Assembly: GCA_002364085.1 (NCBI GenBank) | Contig: DEXK01000012.1 | Coordinates: 62,001 to 126,000 of the forward strand | From: Balneolaceae bacterium UBA3186 | GTDB lineage: Bacteria > Bacteroidota > Rhodothermia > Balneolales > Balneolaceae | Direction of reading: 5' to 3' | DNA length: 64,000 nucleotides | In this document: positions 1 to 7,081 of the stretch, in pieces | Position numbering within the stretch: position 1 is the first letter of the stretch | Layout of the letters: each line of letters begins with the position of its first letter | The notes under the pieces: model-generated | The model's database searches: none | Told to the model about the DNA's origin: nothing | The model's input: only the letters and a program-made list of their open reading frames with translations | Program-made: the position numbers and the translations under genes

Positions 1-78
1 TCAACCAGTTCTTCCATACCATTCAAAGTCGCCGAGACATTTCTGCTTAAATATATAGAAAAAGAAGTGGGGATTTAG
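1..78 (+). other. possible 3' end of an upstream gene cut by the window edge
   Basis: Two plus-strand frames are open from the left edge. One runs to a TAG at 76-78 and the other to a TAA at 48-50. Either could be the last codons of a gene lying outside the window. Neither translates to anything I recognise, and the stretch is too short to choose between them. Confidence 0.2.
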
Positions 79-89
79 CCTCATCCCAA

Positions 90-434
90 ATCTATGGTTC
101 TGAATGCTCAACGGAAGCTCTGCTTCTACAGAGGGTTACGCAGCAGAGCTACGTAACTAGAATTAAATTAGTAAGAAAGAAAATCCTCCTTTGAAGGAGG
201 TGGATTTTGATCGTACAGATCAAAAGACGGAGGATGTGTGTAGTTTTTTTTGGTAACTCATTCAACCCAGTTCCGAACCTCATATTTGGATATTGAAAAA
301 GCAAACTCCATCTCGTTCCGAACCTCTGGTTCGGAATGCTGAATGGAAGCTCTGCTTATTCTCGTTCCGAGCCTCTGGTTCGGAATGCTGAATGGAAGCT
401 CTGCTTCAACTTGGAGTTACTCCGCAGAGCTAAA
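90..434. repeat. cluster of extragenic palindromic repeats
   Basis: This is a non-coding stretch built from repeat elements. A 47-bp unit occurs twice in tandem, at 311-357 and 360-406, with one mismatch. Each copy holds a small palindrome (CCGAA...TTCGG) and ends in AGCTCTGC. After the second copy, and after a diverged copy near 91-153, an inverted GCAGAGCT follows. Between them, 185-200 forms a CCTCC/GGAGG hairpin and 205-225 a perfect 8-bp TTTTGATC/GATCAAAA hairpin. I see no convincing gene in 1-490. This looks like a REP/MITE-type deposit; its origin is unknown. Confidence 0.7.
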
Positions 435-492
435 GACCCAGAATGTGAAAGATTTAGAAACTCATAAACTTCTCACATACCTAGATCATTTA

Positions 493-1068
493 TCATTCTG
501 CAATCAATTCTTTTTCATTCTCATCCCGAGCTACATTTCTAAAAGAAATTGCAGCCAGCGAAAACATTACCGTAAAGAACATGTTTATTCCAAGTATTTG
601 AGTAGCTGTATTATGTGGTGGCTCCTGTAAATAACCCATCAAAGCTACGATGGCGATAATCAAAGGTATAACTGCCATAGCTGATAATGTATAGCTCAAG
701 CCGTGTGACTGAAACCTTGATAGAAATGCTCCAACTAATCCAATAGCAGGAATGATATAATACAATACATTAATATCTTCGCTTTCATTGCCTACAATGC
801 CGACTGCCAGATTCGCCCATACTAAAAACAAGGTAGATATCAATGCAATTCCTACACCTAAACGGTAAGAATTGTTTTCCATTTTGTGTAAAGCAAATAC
901 AAAAGCCAGTCCTGTACACGATAGTAATAGTCCGGCGATCAGAAAGTCGGATAGAGTCCAGACTACTTCGGTTGTGAACTGCATGGCAATAAGTGGAATC
1001 AGTAATAAAACACCCGTGACCAAAATAACGAGTACTAAATGTTTTTTGAGTTTATGTTCAGATTTCAT
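493..1068 (-). CDS. six-helix membrane protein of unknown function
   Basis: The protein has 191 residues and about six hydrophobic segments (roughly 10-30, 38-60, 70-93, 98-117, 124-147 and 157-177), so it is an inner-membrane protein. I do not recognise the family. The ATG at 1068 is preferred over an upstream in-frame ATG at 1116, because the longer start would run through the dyad operator at 1101-1121. The gene lies downstream of the winged-helix regulator on the same strand and is probably controlled by it through that dyad. Its job may be coupled to the membrane protein at 1431-2036. Confidence 0.75.
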   Translation of the reverse strand: MKSEHKLKKHLVLVILVTGVLLLIPLIAMQFTTEVVWTLSDFLIAGLLLSCTGLAFVFALHKMENNSYRLGVGIALISTLFLVWANLAVGIVGNESEDINVLYYIIPAIGLVGAFLSRFQSHGLSYTLSAMAVIPLIIAIVALMGYLQEPPHNTATQILGINMFFTVMFSLAAISFRNVARDENEKELIAE

Positions 1069-1100
1069 GGTTCTATAATTTAGAGTATTTAATAATTGCA

Positions 1101-1121
1101 TTACTTTGAAATACAAAGTAA
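1101..1121. promoter_or_regulatory. dyad operator TTACTTTG-N5-CAAAGTAA
   Basis: This is a perfect 8-bp inverted repeat with a 5-bp centre (AAATA). It sits between the winged-helix regulator gene and the membrane protein gene that ends at 493. Read on the minus strand, TTACTTTG resembles the Bacteroidota -7 box (TAnnTTTG, one mismatch), so a bound repressor would cover the promoter. A near-identical dyad lies at 2043-2061, before the first gene of the set. Confidence 0.6.
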
Positions 1122-1134
1122 TTGGGTAAAAAAA

Positions 1135-1434
1135 TTATTTTTGTGATTTTATAATAGCCTCAAGAACTTTTAGGTGATCCTCGAAGGCTTTTTTCCCTTT
1201 TTCCGTTATAAAATATCGGGTATTAGGTTTTTTATCTATGAATCTCTTTTCTATATCTATAAATTTTTCTTTTTCAAGCGTTTTAATATGGCTTGCAAGA
1301 TTTCCATCTGTAACATCCAGATAATCCTTCAAAGAGTTGAAATCCAAAAAGTCATTTACAGCAAGAACAGACATAATTCCCAGCCTGATCCGGTTTTCGA
1401 ACGCTTTATGTAAATCGTTAACTGATACTTTCAC
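1135..1434 (-). CDS. small winged-helix transcriptional regulator (ArsR/MarR-like, HTH_27 type)
   Basis: The 99-residue protein is a stand-alone winged helix-turn-helix. The pattern is typical of the compact HTH_27/MarR-like family: a helix containing RIRLGIMSVL, a recognition region TDGNLASHIKTLEKE, and a wing ending in TRYFITEKGKKAF. It has no ligand domain. Its ATG overlaps the last four bases of the upstream membrane gene (ATGA), so the two are translationally coupled. Two copies of a TTACTTTG dyad flank the unit, one before the membrane gene and one after this gene. That layout suggests the protein represses its own operon and the downstream gene; this is inference. Confidence 0.85.
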   Translation of the reverse strand: MKVSVNDLHKAFENRIRLGIMSVLAVNDFLDFNSLKDYLDVTDGNLASHIKTLEKEKFIDIEKRFIDKKPNTRYFITEKGKKAFEDHLKVLEAIIKSQK

Positions 1435-2036
1435 CTTTCATGCCTTATATGGATATAAATTCCATAGAGAATATGTGTAACACCAAAACCAAGTGCCCAA
1501 AAAATAAGACCATATTCAAGGAACCAAATATTTATTAGCCCTAAACCAATTTGAACAAAGCCCATAAACCGAACTTCTCTAATTGTGAAGTTTCCGGCAT
1601 TATAAAGAGAAAGGCCATAAAATATAAGACTTGTGGGTGCAATTAGACCATATAAATCATTCGCTATATAGAATATGATCAAAACACCGCCAACAATTAA
1701 AGGTACTGCCATATTTGCTAGTAATCTTTTTGATATGGAATTCCAGATTTTTTCTCCTTTATCTGAAGCCTTCTTTTTTGAAAATAAAACGGCAGTTATC
1801 AGTGATAACAAAAGAACAGCTAAAGCAAGTAAAATGATCTCACCGAAATCATAGAATAAGTATTTTGTACTGTCAGGTTTAAAATTAAACACAAAATGAG
1901 CAACATACGCTCCTGTCAAACCATATATGCCTGCCATAATTCCGGCCCATCCGGAAAGCGACAAAAATTTTGATGACCGCTCCATCATGGAACGAATCTC
2001 TGAAATATCCTTTAAATGGTCTTTTTCTTTATTCAT
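1431..2036 (-). CDS. polytopic membrane protein, first gene of the winged-helix operon
   Basis: The 201-residue protein has a short charged N-terminus (MNKEKDHLKD) and then about six hydrophobic segments. It is an inner-membrane protein of unknown function. I chose the ATG at 2036; the longer in-frame start at 2084 would place the dyad operator inside the coding sequence. No strong Shine-Dalgarno is visible, because the dyad begins only seven bases upstream. It overlaps the regulator by four bases. This pairing of a small winged-helix protein with a membrane protein recurs in Bacteroidota genomes, but I cannot name a substrate. Confidence 0.75.
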   Translation of the reverse strand: MNKEKDHLKDISEIRSMMERSSKFLSLSGWAGIMAGIYGLTGAYVAHFVFNFKPDSTKYLFYDFGEIILLALAVLLLSLITAVLFSKKKASDKGEKIWNSISKRLLANMAVPLIVGGVLIIFYIANDLYGLIAPTSLIFYGLSLYNAGNFTIREVRFMGFVQIGLGLINIWFLEYGLIFWALGFGVTHILYGIYIHIRHER

Positions 2037-2042
2037 GAAAAG

Positions 2043-2061
2043 TACTTTTAAATACAAAGTA
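2043..2061. promoter_or_regulatory. dyad operator copy 2, overlapping a probable promoter
   Basis: TACTTTT-AAATA-CAAAGTA differs from the dyad at 1101-1121 by one arm base and shares the AAATA centre. On the minus strand it supplies a -7-like TTACTTTG, with an ATTG 19 bases upstream in the position of a Bacteroidota -33 box. It lies seven bases before the ATG at 2036, so a bound repressor could block both transcription and ribosome access. Confidence 0.55.
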
Positions 2062-2218
2062 AAACTATCTAGTTTATTAAACAATAGATCAGAGTAAAAT
2101 TTTATCGCTACTTATAGGCTTTCCAGGAAGGACTTTGGAAGACATTCAATTAAACAAAATACACAAAGAGGACATTCTAGTAAGGACTTTTATCCTGAAA
2201 AACCCAAAAACTTACGCT

Positions 2219-3940
2219 CTACTCATCTACCTTCAGAACTATGATCGTAATATCATCGTACTGAATGTTATTGGAGAACGCATTGATATCGGCGATGATC
2301 GCATCCTGAATCTCCTGAGAAGGCTTATCTCTATTCTTCCTGATGCAGTCTTTCAACCTTTCTGTTTCGTATTCTTCAGTTTGATCAGGACTCATTGCTT
2401 CTGTAACTCCGTCTGTAAAGAAAACGATCAAGTCACCAGGTTTGAGGTCTATTTCTGCACTTTCATACGGTAACATTGTTGGCATTGCACCAAGTATCAC
2501 ACCTCCTGCTTCCAGTAGTAGCGGTTCATCCGATCCTTTTCGGAATAAAATTGGCGGATCGTGACCAGCATTCACGTATTTAAATTTTGTGCCATTGTCA
2601 GAGATAATTCCCCAAAAAAATGTAATGAATTTATCTGACGGAGTGTTGTTGTAGATAATATCATTAATACTCCCTGTTGCTTCGCTCATAGTTACATCTA
2701 TTGGAGCTAAAGCATGTAACATCGACTGCAGATTCGCCATTAGTAACGAAGCCGGTACTCCCTTTCCTGTTACATCTGCTATTGCCAGCAGATGATTTTT
2801 TTCAGGAGTTTCAATAAAATCGAAATAATCTCCTCCAACCTGACGAGAGGAAATATTTATAGCTGCGAGATCAAAACGATCGATTTCAGGTAAAGGGTCT
2901 GGCAACAAACCGATCTGAATATTCTTTGCAAGATTTAGCTCCTCTTCCATTCGCTGCTTTTGCAAACGTTCGTCCAATAACAATGATTTTTGGATGGTAA
3001 GTAACGCGAGATTACCCAACGATTGCAAGAAATTAACTTCTTCAGGACCATATTCCTGTTTGTTACCTCTAAGTCCTACGCCTACAACTCCAATCTTTTC
3101 ATTCTGAAATTTAAGACCTATTACCAACCTGATGTTATTTTCATTAAGGAACTCACAATCCGAATCTTCAGAAATATGAGTTACATCTTCTAAATCAAAA
3201 AGAGCGTCTAGGTCTTCTTTTGTTGGTTCTTCTTTTATACCACTAATGGAAACAATAGATTTCTCATCATCTACCTCTAAAGCAAAGAAGAAGGTTCTGA
3301 TCAACATTTGCCCCAACATAGCAAACTTGAAAACTCTTGCTATTTCTTCACGATCGACCATTAAATTAAAGTCTTTACTTAATTCCAATAGCGTATTCAG
3401 ATCATGTACTTTTCTGTCTAAGCGCCGATTGATGTGACGCATTTCTTTAAACATCCGAGAATTGGCAATAGCAACAGAAGAGATAATGGTGAGACTTTCG
3501 ATGAATTCGATCTCACGTTCTGTAAGCTCCTGTTTAGTTCCTTTGGGCCCCAGACACAAAAAACCGATATGATGATTCGTTGTTTTGAGATTGAAAAGAA
3601 TGCTTTCTCTTTCAATTCCAATTTGTTCAAAAATGGAAGCGTATTTCTCTCCATGTAAAACAGATGTATCTAAATCTTCTAATGAAAAATCTACGCTAAC
3701 CTCATCGTTCTCTTTAAGCCAGCCCCTTCCTTTAGCTCTGGAAGCATAGTATACATTTTCACCGGGTTTAAAGATCAGGATCATCCCTTTAGTCACCAAT
3801 AACTTTCCCATAGTTATCAGCAGTAGGTTATTTAATACAAAATCCGGGTCCTGAGATTCAATTAAGAGCCTGCTGGTTTCTAAAAGGGTACGTAGCTCAA
3901 ATCGACTATGCCGTTCATCAAGATTAGCTGAAGAGCTCAC
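2219..3940 (-). CDS. GAF-domain SpoIIE/PP2C serine phosphatase (RsbU-like)
   Basis: The 573-residue cytoplasmic protein has two GAF-like regions (about 20-165 and 190-330), a short coiled linker and a C-terminal SpoIIE/PP2C domain (about 350-573). Phosphatase motifs are visible: VGGDYFDF, ADVTGKGVPASL, GHDPP, FFTDGVTEA and YDDITIIV. In partner-switching systems such an enzyme dephosphorylates the STAS protein, and the GAF domains sense a signal. It starts with GTG at 3940, four bases after the kinase gene stop, and is the last gene of the STAS-kinase-phosphatase operon. No sigma factor or diguanylate cyclase is adjacent, so the final output is unknown. Confidence 0.9.
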   Translation of the reverse strand: MSSSANLDERHSRFELRTLLETSRLLIESQDPDFVLNNLLLITMGKLLVTKGMILIFKPGENVYYASRAKGRGWLKENDEVSVDFSLEDLDTSVLHGEKYASIFEQIGIERESILFNLKTTNHHIGFLCLGPKGTKQELTEREIEFIESLTIISSVAIANSRMFKEMRHINRRLDRKVHDLNTLLELSKDFNLMVDREEIARVFKFAMLGQMLIRTFFFALEVDDEKSIVSISGIKEEPTKEDLDALFDLEDVTHISEDSDCEFLNENNIRLVIGLKFQNEKIGVVGVGLRGNKQEYGPEEVNFLQSLGNLALLTIQKSLLLDERLQKQRMEEELNLAKNIQIGLLPDPLPEIDRFDLAAINISSRQVGGDYFDFIETPEKNHLLAIADVTGKGVPASLLMANLQSMLHALAPIDVTMSEATGSINDIIYNNTPSDKFITFFWGIISDNGTKFKYVNAGHDPPILFRKGSDEPLLLEAGGVILGAMPTMLPYESAEIDLKPGDLIVFFTDGVTEAMSPDQTEEYETERLKDCIRKNRDKPSQEIQDAIIADINAFSNNIQYDDITIIVLKVDE

Positions 3941-3944
3941 GGCA

Positions 3945-4367
3945 TCACAAGTGTTTTATCATTCGGATTTCATTCATATGTCCTGAACGATTGTACTGAA
4001 CATTATCCATCAACTTTCTTATGAGGTAAACTCCCATACCTCCGCGTTGTTTATTTTTAATTCTCTGTTTGATGTCCGGCTCATTGTACGCGCCGGGATC
4101 AAAACTTTCCCCTTCATCTTTAATAGAAATCCAGAGATGAGAATTATCAGATCCCAGTTCTATTTCAACAGGTTTAGCAGGAATATTTTTGTAAGCATGT
4201 TTAATAATATTCGTATATGCTTCATCAACCGCTAAACGAATATTACCAATTTCCTTTTCAGATAAACCTAAGCGTTCGGCGTGCTCAGCAACAAAATCAC
4301 GTACTTTGGCCAATTGAGAAGTAGAAGCCTCAACCGATAAAGAGTATATGTTGTTAGAAGCTGCCAA
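3945..4367 (-). CDS. RsbW-like anti-sigma serine kinase (HATPase_c)
   Basis: The 140-residue protein is a GHKL-type ATPase. It shows the N box (AVDEAYTNIIKHAY), the G1 box (KDEGESFDPG) and the G2 box (GGMGVYLIRKLMD). Such kinases phosphorylate their STAS antagonist and bind a sigma factor or other target when the antagonist is phosphorylated. The start appears to be a TTG at 4367, six bases after the STAS stop; no in-frame ATG fits. It sits between the STAS gene and the SpoIIE phosphatase, so the three proteins form one switch. Confidence 0.9.
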   Translation of the reverse strand: MAASNNIYSLSVEASTSQLAKVRDFVAEHAERLGLSEKEIGNIRLAVDEAYTNIIKHAYKNIPAKPVEIELGSDNSHLWISIKDEGESFDPGAYNEPDIKQRIKNKQRGGMGVYLIRKLMDNVQYNRSGHMNEIRMIKHL

Positions 4368-4373
4368 AATATT

Positions 4374-4721
4374 TTATTTGTTGAATCCCGTTAGAGCTTC
4401 GCTTTCATCATCGTGAATATCATATAATGTAGGAAAACCAAGAAGGTCAAATACATTGTATACCCGCTCATTCATGTTTGTGAGCTTAATGTCGCCACCC
4501 ATTCCTCTTACATCTTCAATGTATGCCATAAAAACACCTAAGCCTGCGCTGGCGATATAATCCAGACCTTTACAGTTTACGATGATACAAATTTCATTTT
4601 GGTCGATTAGGGCTTTGAGAGAATTTTCGAGCTGAGATGCAGTATGGGCGTCAAGTTCGCCACTTATGTCAAGTACACGAATGTTTTCAACTTCCCGTAT
4701 AGAAATACCAAAGTTTTTCAT
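4374..4721 (-). CDS. STAS-domain anti-anti-sigma factor (RsbV/SpoIIAA-like)
   Basis: The 115-residue protein is one STAS domain. The loop that carries the phosphorylated serine in RsbV/SpoIIAA reads IASAGLGV here, with Ser58 in place and the usual preceding Asp replaced by Ala, a common variant. It should be phosphorylated by the downstream kinase and dephosphorylated by the SpoIIE phosphatase. First gene of the three-gene operon, with an ATG at 4721. The 250 bp upstream are non-coding apart from a terminator for the neighbouring SPOR gene. Confidence 0.9.
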   Translation of the reverse strand: MKNFGISIREVENIRVLDISGELDAHTASQLENSLKALIDQNEICIIVNCKGLDYIASAGLGVFMAYIEDVRGMGGDIKLTNMNERVYNVFDLLGFPTLYDIHDDESEALTGFNK

Positions 4722-4844
4722 TCTTGTTGGGTTTTAAAAGTTAATGAGAGTTAAATGCATTCCAATAATAGTGTAAACTTGAGAATATGAAAAATTAATA
4801 AGGTATACGATTACGGAAGCAAGGAAAAAAGGTTACAAAAAAAT

Positions 4845-4875
4845 AGCCCCGCACATGTTTCGGATGTGTGGGGCT
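4845..4875 (-). terminator. rho-independent terminator of the SPOR lipoprotein gene
   Basis: AGCCCCGCACAT and ATGTGTGGGGCT form a 12-bp stem (one G-U pair) around a 7-base loop. On the minus strand it is followed by seven T residues. It ends transcription from the gene at 4969-5466 before the partner-switch operon. Confidence 0.85.
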
Positions 4876-4968
4876 GACTATTCATCAAGAGAGACGCTAC
4901 TTGAGCGCACCGTTAATTACGTAAATGCCTGGCAGATATACAACTAAAATTCCAGGTAATTAAAAAGT

Positions 4969-5466
4969 TTATCTTACTTTGGATACCCAGTAGCCTGAAT
5001 TGATCTCTTCAGCAAGTTCAGCACCTAGTTTTGCTGCTTCTTCTTTAGAACCAAAGAACCCAACTCTTACTCTGAACCATACATCACCATATTCTTCTTC
5101 TCCAATTTTTACGGTATATACGCTTGGATAATTCCGATCAGACCATTTTGCAATGTATCCTTTAGCTTTGTCTTCAGAACGAAAAGCCCCAACCTGTACT
5201 GCATATTCTCCATTTTCAACAAATGAATAAGCCATGTTATTTTCGCTCATAGCTTCTGTTGTTGCTTCATCTTCATCGGTAGCATCTGAAGTATTTTCTT
5301 CTTCAAGACGAGCCATTTCTTCTGCAATTTGTTGCTGTTGAACCTGTCTTAGTGAATCCATTCGTGCTCTTTCCTTTGCACGCCTTTCTTCTTCTGTTTC
5401 ACCACAGGCAGTAATAATGGTAAAACCAAGCACAACAAATAATAGTTTAACTCCAATATTTTTCAT
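4969..5466 (-). CDS. SPOR-domain lipoprotein
   Basis: The 165-residue protein has a lipoprotein signal peptide with lipobox ITAC (Cys21). A charged Glu/Arg-rich linker (about 23-75) follows, then a C-terminal SPOR domain (about 85-165) starting YAVQVGAF and ending GYWVSKVR. SPOR domains bind denuded septal peptidoglycan, so a role in division or wall remodelling is likely. Monocistronic, with a terminator at 4845-4875. Confidence 0.85.
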   Translation of the reverse strand: MKNIGVKLLFVVLGFTIITACGETEEERRAKERARMDSLRQVQQQQIAEEMARLEEENTSDATDEDEATTEAMSENNMAYSFVENGEYAVQVGAFRSEDKAKGYIAKWSDRNYPSVYTVKIGEEEYGDVWFRVRVGFFGSKEEAAKLGAELAEEINSGYWVSKVR

Positions 5467-5627
5467 GATGTAGATAGTTTATTAATGTGTAATTTTCTTA
5501 TTTATTTAACTTACGTTTTAACAGCTTGTTTCCCAAATATTGAAAAGAAAAAAGAATCCATTCAATAATTTAAAACTGTATCTTATTCAGAATGAATCTA
5601 CTTAAAAGATTTTTTGTTTGAATCACT

Positions 5628-6680
5628 ATGAGTGCAACTATTGTAGAAATCAAAAATATCTCAAAATCGTTTACCAAAAATAACCCCGTGGTAAATGATG
5701 TCTCTTTTGACGTAAAGCCTGATGAAATTTTTGCTTTACTCGGCCCAAGTGGTTGTGGAAAAACTACAACATTGAGGTTGATTGCCGGCTTTGAATATGC
5801 CGATTCCGGTTCTATTGCCATCCAGAATAAAATAGTTGAACAAGATAAAATCCACGTATTACCACAGGAAAGAGGGATTGGATTTGTATTTCAAGACTAC
5901 GCTTTATTCCCGCATATGTCGGCAATTCAAAACGTTGCTTTCGGGTTAAAAGATATCCCTAAAAACAAACGTGAAGTATATGCCGAGGAAGTTCTTTGTA
6001 GAACAGGCATGGAAAAATATAAAGACCGAACACCCGATGAACTTTCTGGTGGGCAACAACAGAGAGTAGCTTTAGCAAGAGCAATTGCCCCAAAACCTAA
6101 GTTGGTATTGATGGATGAACCATTCTCCGGATTAGATGCTATGCTTAGAGATACAACCAGAAAAGAGGTGAGAACTATTTTAAAAAAATCAGGCATGAGT
6201 GCTATCCTCGTCACTCATGATCAAGAAGAAGCCTTATCTTTTGCCGACCGGATTGCTGTTATGAACAATGGGAAAATTGAACAGATCGGAACTCCCGAGG
6301 AAGTGTATTATCAGCCAAAAACGCAATTTGTAGCTCAGTTTTTAGGTAGAACCAACTTATTTCGTGCCTATGCAGATGGCGGAAAAGAAGTAGACACTCA
6401 ATTTGGTGAAGTTCACATTAATAAAAATGCTGAGGGACTGATCCTTTGCTCGATACGCCCTGAGCATCTGGGAATTGCAAAAGCAGAGTTTGAAGAAGAT
6501 TGTGGCACAATTATAGGAAGGGAATTTAGGGGACATGACATAACTTACTATGTATTATTCAGAGGTGATAGATATATAGTACATACTGACAATAGAAACA
6601 TCTTTGAATTAGATGATAAAGTAATTATGAAACCTTTAGAAAAAGCTATCGTTCTAGAACAAAATAAAGCAATACAATAA
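5628..6680 (+). CDS. ABC transporter ATP-binding protein (FbpC/PotA-like)
   Basis: The 350-residue ATPase has a Walker A GPSGCGKT (39-46), signature LSGGQQQR, Walker B LVLMDEP and H-loop LVTHDQEEA. A C-terminal TOBE-like region of about 110 residues follows. The length and arrangement match the importer ATPases of the iron(III)/spermidine/sulfate group. No permease or binding protein is adjacent, so the substrate cannot be read from context. The following GlsB-like gene starts four bases after its stop and is co-transcribed. Confidence 0.85.
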   Translation: MSATIVEIKNISKSFTKNNPVVNDVSFDVKPDEIFALLGPSGCGKTTTLRLIAGFEYADSGSIAIQNKIVEQDKIHVLPQERGIGFVFQDYALFPHMSAIQNVAFGLKDIPKNKREVYAEEVLCRTGMEKYKDRTPDELSGGQQQRVALARAIAPKPKLVLMDEPFSGLDAMLRDTTRKEVRTILKKSGMSAILVTHDQEEALSFADRIAVMNNGKIEQIGTPEEVYYQPKTQFVAQFLGRTNLFRAYADGGKEVDTQFGEVHINKNAEGLILCSIRPEHLGIAKAEFEEDCGTIIGREFRGHDITYYVLFRGDRYIVHTDNRNIFELDDKVIMKPLEKAIVLEQNKAIQ

Positions 6681-6684
6681 TATT

Positions 6685-6975
6685 ATGGGACTTTTTGATT
6701 TTCTTATCTATTTATTAATCGCTGCAATATGTGGTGGAATCGGTCAAAGCTTAGGTGGTTTTAAAATCGGCAGCGGTGGCTGTTTAATATCAGCTGGTGT
6801 TGGCTTCATTGGCGCAATACTTGGAAAATGGATTGCTGTTGAGTTAGATCTTCCCCGCTTTTGGTCAATTGAAATTGGTAGCAGTCAGTTTCCTATCATC
6901 TGGTCAATTATTGGTGCAGCTATTCTTTCCGGTGTTCTTGGAGCTGTTTTAAAAGGAAAAAGTAAAATTAAGTAG
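6685..6975 (+). CDS. GlsB/YeaQ/YmgE-family small membrane protein
   Basis: The 96-residue glycine-rich hydrophobic protein has about three membrane segments and repeated small-residue stretches (CGGIGQSLGG, GVGFIGAILGKW, SGVLGAVLKG). This is typical of the transglycosylase-associated/GlsB family linked to envelope stress. It has an insert between helices two and three. It starts four bases after the ABC ATPase, so the two form an operon. Confidence 0.7.
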   Translation: MGLFDFLIYLLIAAICGGIGQSLGGFKIGSGGCLISAGVGFIGAILGKWIAVELDLPRFWSIEIGSSQFPIIWSIIGAAILSGVLGAVLKGKSKIK

Positions 6976-7015
6976 CTTTTTTACTTCAGCGGCCTAACTG
7001 TATAATTTTATACCA

Positions 7016-7040
7016 ATTGTTTCGTAACCATTGAAACAAT
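7016..7040. promoter_or_regulatory. short inverted repeat upstream of the DUF5686 gene
   Basis: ATTGTTTC and GAAACAAT form a perfect 8-bp dyad with a 9-base centre, 42 bases before the ATG at 7082. It has no T run, so an operator or mRNA hairpin is more likely than a terminator. Confidence 0.3.
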
Positions 7041-7081
7041 AGAAACGAAAATCAGTAAAGGTGCTGGAATTCAAAAAAGCT

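Noticed and set aside
343..630. Plus-strand open frame over the left repeat region
   Set aside because: It runs through tandem palindromic repeats and into the opposite strand of the membrane protein gene; its translation has no protein character.
2135..2473. Plus-strand open frame before and over the SpoIIE phosphatase gene
   Set aside because: Most of it is antisense to the well-supported phosphatase, with poor composition.
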